From CAVSRC01 sp963762605 (GTDB lineage: Bacteria > Pseudomonadota > Alphaproteobacteria > Rhizobiales > Kaistiaceae): 64,000 nt of DNA. The DNA lies in assembly GCA_963762605.1 (NCBI GenBank), contig CAVXLJ010000020.1:19262-83261 (forward strand). Direction: 5' to 3'. The notes under the pieces are model-generated. The model was not told the origin of the DNA. It saw only the letters and a program-made list of their open reading frames with translations, and did not search any database. The translations under genes were made by a program, and so were the position numbers. Shown here piece by piece: positions 57,979-64,000 of the stretch (the first letter of the stretch is position 1; each line of letters opens with the position of its first letter).

Positions 57979-58062
57979 ATGATCCGCGCAGCCGCCACCT
58001 ATTTTGGCTACTGGTTTAGCTATCCGCACACACTGGCGGAGGCAGGGGCGCGTTCGATCTGA
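57979..58062 (+). CDS. Aromatic-codon leader peptide of DAHP synthase
   Basis: The 27-codon frame starts ATGATCCGC, with GAGG 5-6 nt upstream, and contains the run YFGYWFSY at codons 8-15 (six aromatic codons in eight), ending in TGA. Its position 90 bp before DAHP synthase, and the CTGGCGG copy (58033-58039) that can pair with the terminator arm, mark it as a translated sensor of charged tRNAs for Tyr, Phe and Trp. A longer in-frame start at 57949 is possible. Confidence 0.75.
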   Translation: MIRAAATYFGYWFSYPHTLAEAGARSI

Positions 58063-58087
58063 AGCACTGAACAAGCGAATTCCCGAG

Positions 58088-58115
58088 AGCCGCCAGACCG
58101 ACTGGCGGCTTTTTT
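58088..58115 (+). terminator. Intrinsic terminator of the DAHP synthase attenuator
   Basis: AGCCGCCAG (58088-58096) pairs perfectly with CTGGCGGCT (58102-58110) around ACCGA, followed by six Ts. CTGGCGG at 58033-58039 in the leader can pair with CCGCCAG (58090-58096) as a competing antiterminator. Confidence 0.85.
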
Positions 58116-58152
58116 GTTGCCGCTGGCGGGTCCGATCCAAGGAGCCAGACCA

Positions 58153-59259
58153 ATGCCGACCGACACCGACGATCTCCGCATCCGCGAAATCAGGGAGCTG
58201 AGCACGCCCGCCGAGGTGATGCGCGAGTTCCCGCGCGTCGATGCGGCAAGCCGCACGGTGACCCGCGCCCGCCGGGCTATCCACGACATTCTCACGCAAG
58301 ACGACGATCGTCTCGTGGTCATTGTCGGGCCCTGCTCCGTGCACGATCCTGCGGCGGCGCTCGACTATGCCGCCCGGCTTGCCAAGCTCCGCAATCGACT
58401 GCGCGGCACGCTCGAGATCGTCATGCGCGTCTATTTCGAAAAGCCGCGCACCACGGTCGGCTGGAAAGGCCTGATCAACGATCCCGACCTCGACGGCTCC
58501 TTCCGGATCGACAAGGGCCTGCGCACCGCCCGCAAGCTGCTGCTCGAGATCAACACGCTGGGCCTGCCCGCCGGCTGCGAGTACCTCGACATGACCACGC
58601 CGCAATACTTCGCCGACCTGGTCGCCTGGGGCGCCATCGGCGCCCGCACCACCGAAAGCCAGGTGCATCGCGAACTGGCCTCCGGCCTCTCCTGCCCCGT
58701 CGGCTTCAAGAACGGCACCGATGGTAACGTGAAGATAGCGATCGATGCGGTGAAGGCGGCCGCGCAGTCACACCATTTCCTGGCCGTCACCAAGACCGGC
58801 CGCGCGGCGATCGCCGCCACCGCCGGAAACGGCGACTGCCATATCATCCTGCGCGGCGGCAAGGTGCCGAACTACGATGCCGGCTCGGTCGACGCGGCCT
58901 GCAGCGTGCTGGAGAGGTCGGCATTGGTGCCGGTGGTGATGATCGACACCAGCCACGCCAACAGTGCCAAGAAGCCGGAGAACCAGCCGACGGTGGTCGC
59001 CGACATCGCCCGCCAGATCGGAGACGGCGACCGTCGCATCGTCGGCGTGATGATCGAGAGCAACCTCGTCGCCGGCCGCCAGGACCTCGTGCCGGGCAGG
59101 CCACTGACCTATGGCCAGAGCATCACCGACGGCTGCATCGGCTGGGACACCACGGTTGCGGTGCTCGAACGGCTGGCGCAGGCGGTCGCGGAGAGGCGGC
59201 GGCAGACCCGGCTGCAGGCGGACGACGTGGTGGTGGAACTGGCGGCTGCGGGCCCGTGA
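58153..59259 (+). CDS. 3-deoxy-7-phosphoheptulonate synthase (type I DAHP synthase)
   Basis: This enzyme condenses PEP and erythrose-4-phosphate as the first step of the shikimate pathway. The 368-residue protein shows type I (AroFGH-like) motifs: LVVIVGPCSVHDPAAALDYA, MRVYFEKPRTTVGWKGLINDPDLDGSF, GARTTESQVHRELASGLS, HIILRGG, MIDTSHANSAKKPENQ, and GVMIESNLVAGRQDL. The ATG at 58153 has AAGGAG 9 nt upstream. It is controlled by the attenuator at 57979-58115. I cannot say which paralogue (feedback specificity) this is. Confidence 0.95.
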   Translation: MPTDTDDLRIREIRELSTPAEVMREFPRVDAASRTVTRARRAIHDILTQDDDRLVVIVGPCSVHDPAAALDYAARLAKLRNRLRGTLEIVMRVYFEKPRTTVGWKGLINDPDLDGSFRIDKGLRTARKLLLEINTLGLPAGCEYLDMTTPQYFADLVAWGAIGARTTESQVHRELASGLSCPVGFKNGTDGNVKIAIDAVKAAAQSHHFLAVTKTGRAAIAATAGNGDCHIILRGGKVPNYDAGSVDAACSVLERSALVPVVMIDTSHANSAKKPENQPTVVADIARQIGDGDRRIVGVMIESNLVAGRQDLVPGRPLTYGQSITDGCIGWDTTVAVLERLAQAVAERRRQTRLQADDVVVELAAAGP

Positions 59260-59425
59260 GCCGGGCGCCCGGCTGCTGCCGCGGCGCCCGGCCGCCCCAC
59301 ATCCCACCGATAGCAACGGCTTCGCACTGTAACACTCTTCATGGTTGTCTTTGACAACACGCCAAGGTAGTTTTCGCATGCGCCAGTAAGGCATTCGCAT
59401 CCCCCTGTATTTGGAGCGCGACCTT

Positions 59426-60301
59426 ATGAAGACGAATCCGGTTCCGCTTGCTGTTTTCGTAATTCTGCTCTGCCTGGGAACGACGGCCGCAAATGCCTGT
59501 TCACTGGACGAGTTCGACCGCGGGTCGCCGCCCGGCGTCGTCGACAAGAGCCCGGCAACGGATCGCACCCATTTCGAGTGGGGAACCGACGTGGATTCAC
59601 AGGAAGTCGGCGCGCGCGGCTGGCACTACATCCGCAACCTGGACGATAAGAACCTATCGCTCTATTGGAAGAAACCAGACCTTCTCATTTCATTCGACCG
59701 TCCGCTCCCAAAAGATCACGTCGCCTGCAAATATGATTATGGCGACGCCGAGAATTACTCACTCGACAGCAACGCACCAATCAAGACGAGCAACGACGGA
59801 ATGAAATCTGCGGAGGCCTATGTCCAAAAGGCAGCGCAACCGTCCTTGACCGGGGCCGCCATCGATACCGATTACGTCGACGGCAACGGCAACATCGTCA
59901 ACGCCTTCGCCAAGATCATCCTCAGATACTTCGCCGGTGACCGCGTGCTGCAGCTCACCATCGATTCCGGCCCGGCCAACATAACGATCGGACTGGGCGC
60001 CAACGCGCTCGGAATGGACGCGGAAAAGGCGGCTGAATCCCTTCAGTCCAAAGACTTCAAGCCGATGCGCATTAGCTCGCTGACGGAGATCGTCGGACAA
60101 GCCAACCTAGCAATGCTCGATCCGTCCACCGATCAAAGCCTTGTCCTGCTGGCCGCTACCAGACAGCGCACCGTCAACTTCGCGCAGCTCGATACCCCTC
60201 CGACCGGAACCGCGTCCATGCTCCTCATCGATTCCTCGGGAGCATTGATCGCAGCGACAAACATCAACCTTGATCCGCTGTCCGGCAGCGGCAGGAACTA
60301 G
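59426..60301 (+). CDS. Secreted hypothetical protein
   Basis: The 291-residue product has a signal peptide (MKTNPVPLAVFVILLCLGTTAANA) and then CSLDEFDRGSPPGVVDKSPATDRTHFEWG. The body is soluble, without recognised domains; segments such as WHYIRNLDDKNLSLYWKKPDLLISF and SLVLLAATRQRTVNFAQLDTPP are not diagnostic. GGAG lies 9 nt before the ATG at 59426. The next gene starts 29 bp after the stop, suggesting one operon. Confidence 0.7.
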   Translation: MKTNPVPLAVFVILLCLGTTAANACSLDEFDRGSPPGVVDKSPATDRTHFEWGTDVDSQEVGARGWHYIRNLDDKNLSLYWKKPDLLISFDRPLPKDHVACKYDYGDAENYSLDSNAPIKTSNDGMKSAEAYVQKAAQPSLTGAAIDTDYVDGNGNIVNAFAKIILRYFAGDRVLQLTIDSGPANITIGLGANALGMDAEKAAESLQSKDFKPMRISSLTEIVGQANLAMLDPSTDQSLVLLAATRQRTVNFAQLDTPPTGTASMLLIDSSGALIAATNINLDPLSGSGRN

Positions 60302-60330
60302 TCCTGACAGCCGCCAAGGAGGAACGTCAC

Positions 60331-60678
60331 ATGAAGGAGATCGGATTCATGGCAGTTGCGGCCGTCATCGGCGGCATCGCCAGCGCCTTTCTGCCGGTCC
60401 CGCCGGGACTCGATACGACCATCATATTCATCGGCACGTTGGCGGCAATTGCCGGAGGCATCGTCGGCATCGTCGTTGCGAAGCAGCGCGATCTCGTCGT
60501 CGTTCTTTCTGCAATCATCGTGCTGCTGGTGGCGGTATTTTCGGTGATACAGTTCATCGGCGTGGCAAACGGCGAGCCGGGCGCCAATGCCGCGGTGTTG
60601 CTCTATTGCTGGACGGTCGGAATCTTCCTCCCCGTGGGCGTGCTCATCGAACTCGCCGGCCTGAAGTGGACCCAGTAA
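60331..60678 (+). CDS. Small four-helix membrane protein, hypothetical
   Basis: The 115-residue product has four predicted membrane helices (FMAVAAVIGGIASAFLPV, TTIIFIGTLAAIAGGIVGIVVA, LVVVLSAIIVLLVAVFSVIQFIGV, AVLLYCWTVGIFLPVGVLIELAGL). AAGGAGG lies 9 nt before the ATG. It probably shares an operon with the preceding secreted protein. Function unknown. Confidence 0.7.
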   Translation: MKEIGFMAVAAVIGGIASAFLPVPPGLDTTIIFIGTLAAIAGGIVGIVVAKQRDLVVVLSAIIVLLVAVFSVIQFIGVANGEPGANAAVLLYCWTVGIFLPVGVLIELAGLKWTQ

Positions 60679-60831
60679 GGCGGGCATGGTCGGCGCAGGC
60701 CGACTGTACGTCGCAACGCCTAAATGCTGTCGGCTAAGATAGCGCTTGACGTCGCTGACCGGCGAATGGCGCATCGCGTTCGCAATCCGAAACCGGCCGC
60801 CGGCCCCTGAACGGACTTCGGCGCGCCGCCG

Positions 60832-61125
60832 TCACATCATGCGCATGTTGAGGTCGAACATGACCCACAAGGTGCCGCCGATCATGATGAACAGCAGCAC
60901 CGCGGCGAAAGCCAGCATCACCAGCCAGTCGGGATTCGTGTGCGTAAGGTCGATGTGCAGGAAGTAGCGGAAATGGACGAGGACCTGGACGACCGCCGCC
61001 GCTGCGATCAGGACGACCGACGGTCCGGCGGGTAGCAGCCGGTAGAAGACGAGGCCGAAGGGAATGACGGTCAGGGCCAGCGCGAGGGCAAGGCCGGTCA
61101 GGTAGGTTTTGAGCGTGGCGGGCAT
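60832..61125 (-). CDS. cyoD: Cytochrome bo3 quinol oxidase subunit IV
   Basis: The 97-residue protein has three membrane helices with the family features LKTYLTGLALALALTVIPF, QVLVHFRYFLHIDL and VLLFIMIGGTLWVMFDLNMRMM. It sits directly after cyoC (stop and start adjacent). It assists copper-centre assembly in the oxidase. Confidence 0.92.
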   Translation of the reverse strand: MPATLKTYLTGLALALALTVIPFGLVFYRLLPAGPSVVLIAAAAVVQVLVHFRYFLHIDLTHTNPDWLVMLAFAAVLLFIMIGGTLWVMFDLNMRMM

Positions 61126-61737
61126 CTACAGCACTCCCGTGAGGTAGACGATCGAGAAGATGCCGACCCAGACGATGTCGAGGAAGTGCCAGAACAGGCT
61201 CAAGCGGTAGAGGCGCGAGATGACCGGCTCGGTCAGCCCCTTGACCGCGATCTGGCCGATCATGACGAGGATCGCCAGCATGCCGATGCTGACATGGAGG
61301 CCGTGAGTGGCCACCAGCGTGAAGAACGCGGTGAGGAAGCCGCTGCGCTGAGGGCCGGCGTGCGCGGCGATCATGCCGGCAAATTCGCTGAATTCCATCG
61401 AAACGAAGCCGAGGCCGAGCGCCAGCGTCACCGCCAGCCACAGCACGACGCTGCGCCGGGCGCCGCCGTGCGCCGCCACCATGGCCAGACCGAACGTCGT
61501 GCTGCTGAACAGAAGCAACAGGGTCTCGCCGAATGTCTGCGACAGGTCAAACAGGTCGCGGCCGGTCGGGCCGCCGGCGGTGCCGCGCAGCATGACGACA
61601 TAGGTGGCGAAAAGAAGCGCGAAGATGACCGCGTCGGTCATCAGGTAGAGCCAGAAGCCGAGCGCCTTGGTCTCAGCCCTTTCGCTCTCCGCGTCGTCGG
61701 CCCCCAGCACCGGCAGTTCGTCGATCGCGATGGTCAT
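61126..61737 (-). CDS. cyoC: Cytochrome bo3 quinol oxidase subunit III
   Basis: The 203-residue membrane protein shows subunit III features: GFWLYLMTDAVIFALLFATYVVML, the Glu/Gln region SSTTFGLAMVAAH, and LVATHGLHVSIGMLAIL, with SRLYRLSLFWHFLDIVWVGIFSIVYLTG at the end. Its start overlaps the cyoB stop by 4 nt. Confidence 0.94.
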   Translation of the reverse strand: MTIAIDELPVLGADDAESERAETKALGFWLYLMTDAVIFALLFATYVVMLRGTAGGPTGRDLFDLSQTFGETLLLLFSSTTFGLAMVAAHGGARRSVVLWLAVTLALGLGFVSMEFSEFAGMIAAHAGPQRSGFLTAFFTLVATHGLHVSIGMLAILVMIGQIAVKGLTEPVISRLYRLSLFWHFLDIVWVGIFSIVYLTGVL

Positions 61738-63767
61738 TTCGCCACCTCCGGTGTCGCATCACGTACCCGGGCCAGATCCTCTTCGCGTGCCTGGGCCAGC
61801 CCCCGGGCCATATCGGCGAAGCGGCGGTCCTCGATTTCTTTCACCTCCGCTGCCGGAATGATCCTGTCCGTGTCGTCTTCGCTGCTGCGCACGATGACGG
61901 CGAGCGCAATCGCGCCCGCGCTCAATGCCACCAGCCACCAGATGTACCAGATCGCCGCGAAACCGAGGACGCCGGCCAGAATGCCGACCGTAATGCCAAA
62001 CGCGCTGTTCTTCGGCATGATGATGTCGGCATAGGCGGCGGGCCGCTGCCGGGCGATGCCCAGCCTCTTCGCATCGCTGAGCGGGTCCAGGCCGTGCACG
62101 TGCGGGATGACGGCGAAATTGTAGGGCGCCGGCGGCGACGCCGTGGTCCATTCGAGCGTGCGCCCGTCCCAGGGGTCGCCGGTCAGGTCGCGCAGTTCTT
62201 CTTTTCTCTGGAAGCTGACCACGAGCTGGATGGCGAACGCGACCACGCCATACAAAATGATCAGCGCGCCGATCCCGGCAACGATCAGCCAAGGCTGCCA
62301 TGCGGCCGTGGCGTAGTGCGCCATGCGCCGCGGCATGCCCATGAAGCCCAGCACGTAGAGCGGCATGAAGGCGACGTAGAAGCCGATCGCCCAGCCCCAG
62401 AACGACCGCCTGCCCCACTTCGGATCGAGACGGAAGCCGAAGGCTTTCGGGAACCACAGGTTCAAGCCGGCGAGGTAGCCGAACAATGCGCCGGGGATAA
62501 GCATGTTGTGGAAGTGCGCCACCAGAAAAGTCGTGTTGTGCATGAGGTAGTCGGCGGGCGGCAAAGCGAGCAGCACGCCGGCGACGCCGCCGATCACAAA
62601 GGTGACGAGGAACGCGATCGTGTACAGCATCGGCACTTCGAAGCGGATGCGGCCGCGATACATGGTGAACAGCCAGTCGAAAATCTTCACGCCGGTCGGC
62701 ACCGCAATGATCATCGTGGCGATGCCGAAGGCCGCGTTGACGTTGGCATCGGCCCCCATCGTGAAGAAGTGATGCAGCCACACCGTGAAGGACAGAACGG
62801 CAATCGCCGCCGTGGCGTAGACCAGCGAGGCGTAGCCGAATAGCCGCCGCCCGGAGAAGGTCGACACGATTTCCGAATAGATGCCGAAGGCCGGCAGGAT
62901 CACGATGTAGACCTCAGGGTGACCCCACATCCAGATCAGGTTGGCAAAGTTCATCATGTTGCCCCCCTGCCCGTTGGTGAAGAAGTGCATGCCGGCCACA
63001 CGATCGAGTTCGAGCATCGACACCACGTCGGTCAGCGCCGGAAACGCGAAGGCCATCAGGACGCTGGTGCACAGCGCCGTCCAGGTGAACAGCGGCATGC
63101 GCATCAGCGTCATGCCCGGCGCCCGCTCCTTGAGGATGGTGACGATGAAATTGATGCCGGTGAGCGTCGAGCCGATGCCGGATATCAGGACCGACCAGAC
63201 CCAGTAATCGACGCCGGTGCCGGGGCTGTAAGCCGCCTCGGAATAGGGCGGATAGGCAGTCCAGCCGGCCGTCGAGAACTTGCCGAAGACCAGCGATATC
63301 AGGACCAGGCCTGCGCCGGCCACTGTCAGCCACAGGCTCATCGCGTTCATGTAGGGAAAGGCGACGTCGCGGGCGCCGATCTGTTGCGGCACGATGAGGT
63401 TGATCAGCCCGGTGAGAAACGGCATCGCCATGAAGAAGATCATGATGGTGCCGTGCGAGCTGAAGATCTGGTTGAAGTGCTCCGGCTTCAGATAGCCCAT
63501 CGAATTGTAGGCCATCGCCTGCTGGGCGCGCATCATCAGCGCGTCGATGAAGCCGCGCATGAGCATGACCAGCGACAGGATGATGTACATGATGCCGATG
63601 CGCTTGTGATCGACGCTGGTCAGCCACTCCTTCCACAGAGTGCCCCACGCCCGTCGCCAGGTGATGAAGCCGACGATGGACAGGGCGCCGACGATCGTGA
63701 ACACGGCGCCGCCGAAGGCGACCGGGCTGTATAGAGGAAGCGCGTCGACGGTCAGCCGTCCCAGCAT
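61734..63767 (-). CDS. cyoB: Cytochrome bo3 quinol oxidase subunit I
   Basis: The catalytic subunit of 677 residues binds low-spin haem and the haem-CuB centre. Motifs include FSSHGTIMIFFMAMPFLTGLINLI, the CuB ligand region WMWGHPEVYIVILPAFGIYSEI, WLHHFFTMGADAN, and TTFLVAHFHNMLIPGALFGYL. It starts at ATG 63767 with GGAGG 8 nt upstream, overlapping the cyoA stop by one base (TGATG). An upstream frame extension to 63983 is cyoA out of phase. It pumps protons using quinol. Confidence 0.97.
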   Translation of the reverse strand: MLGRLTVDALPLYSPVAFGGAVFTIVGALSIVGFITWRRAWGTLWKEWLTSVDHKRIGIMYIILSLVMLMRGFIDALMMRAQQAMAYNSMGYLKPEHFNQIFSSHGTIMIFFMAMPFLTGLINLIVPQQIGARDVAFPYMNAMSLWLTVAGAGLVLISLVFGKFSTAGWTAYPPYSEAAYSPGTGVDYWVWSVLISGIGSTLTGINFIVTILKERAPGMTLMRMPLFTWTALCTSVLMAFAFPALTDVVSMLELDRVAGMHFFTNGQGGNMMNFANLIWMWGHPEVYIVILPAFGIYSEIVSTFSGRRLFGYASLVYATAAIAVLSFTVWLHHFFTMGADANVNAAFGIATMIIAVPTGVKIFDWLFTMYRGRIRFEVPMLYTIAFLVTFVIGGVAGVLLALPPADYLMHNTTFLVAHFHNMLIPGALFGYLAGLNLWFPKAFGFRLDPKWGRRSFWGWAIGFYVAFMPLYVLGFMGMPRRMAHYATAAWQPWLIVAGIGALIILYGVVAFAIQLVVSFQRKEELRDLTGDPWDGRTLEWTTASPPAPYNFAVIPHVHGLDPLSDAKRLGIARQRPAAYADIIMPKNSAFGITVGILAGVLGFAAIWYIWWLVALSAGAIALAVIVRSSEDDTDRIIPAAEVKEIEDRRFADMARGLAQAREEDLARVRDATPEVAK

Positions 63768-64000
63768 CAGGATTTCCTCCGCGTCGCCATGCCCCGGGGC
63801 ATCGCGGCAGCCAAGGCGGCATGCGTCGCCGCGCCGCCGCGATATTTCTGGATGATGCGGTCGAACAGCCCCGGTTCGACGCTCGCGTAGTAGGTCATCG
63901 GATAGGGCGCGCTCGGCTTGGCAAGCTCGGCATAGGCCGCCGCGTCGAGAGCCTTCGGCGACTTGCGCACCTCCGCCACCCACGCGTTGAAATCCGCTTT
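63767..64000 (-). CDS. cyoA: Cytochrome bo3 quinol oxidase subunit II (5' end beyond right edge)
   Basis: Only the last 77 codons are visible: KADFNAWVAEVRKSPKALDAAAYAELAKPSAPYP, then TYYASVEPGLFDRIIQKYRGG and a short basic tail. This is the periplasmic C-terminal part of subunit II, which lacks the CuA site in quinol oxidases. It is the first gene of the cyoABCD operon. Confidence 0.93.
   Translation of the reverse strand, partial: KADFNAWVAEVRKSPKALDAAAYAELAKPSAPYPMTYYASVEPGLFDRIIQKYRGGAATHAALAAAMPRGMATRRKS

Overview
This window looks like chromosome from a high-GC alphaproteobacterium, most likely of the order Hyphomicrobiales (Rhizobiales). The evidence is the gene order of a complete division and cell wall (dcw) cluster ending in lpxC-bamD-recN, a meso-diaminopimelate-type MurE, DUF2277 and extensin-like proteins, rhizobial-type REP palindromes, and short overlapping operons. 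No species can be named from sequence alone.

Region 1 (1-23103, minus strand) is the dcw cluster. In transcription order it reads mraZ-rsmH-ftsL-ftsI-murE-murF-mraY-murD-ftsW-murG-murC-murB-(GlcG/HbpS-like gene)-ddl-ftsQ-ftsA-ftsZ-lpxC-bamD-recN, with recN cut by the left edge. Most junctions overlap by 1 or 4 nt. mraZ is preceded by four 10-bp-period MraZ-type boxes lying over its promoter. murD carries an apparent one-base insertion. Region 2 (23449-36327) holds a secreted phosphoesterase with a possible PHO box, a frameshifted di-haem cytochrome c peroxidase, RNase P RNA, an AmpD-like amidase, a TerB/DnaJ protein, a HyuA-HyuB oxoprolinase fusion carrying two in-frame REP palindromes, an alcohol dehydrogenase and an extensin-like lipoprotein.

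Region 3 (about 36.3-40.3 kb) is a small accessory island. It contains a HigB-type toxin, a decayed HTH/ImmA-IrrE antitoxin, and a translationally coupled pair: a thymidylate-synthase-like nucleotide hydroxymethylase and a protein resembling the alpha-glutamyl/putrescinyl thymine pyrophosphorylase clade 3 family. This pair is the best candidate for an undescribed system, perhaps pyrimidine or DNA-base modification used in defence.

Region 4 (40.4-50.7 kb) is mixed housekeeping: a beta-propeller protein, a fatty acid desaturase, a cold-shock protein, a cation diffusion facilitator, TrkH, an SDR enzyme with a pirin, a trypsin-like protease, and a GIY-YIG nuclease bracketed by inverted REP palindromes. 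Region 5 (50.7-57.5 kb) is a methionine/SAM-cycle operon: an ArsR-methyltransferase fusion, metF, a Phd-VapC toxin-antitoxin module lodged in the middle, a split metH in two overlapping genes, and DUF2277. Region 6 (57.6-64 kb) has an ArsR regulator, an aromatic-codon leader peptide with a terminator (a transcription attenuator) ahead of DAHP synthase, two hypothetical genes, and the cytochrome bo3-type quinol oxidase operon cyoABCD, with cyoA cut by the right edge.
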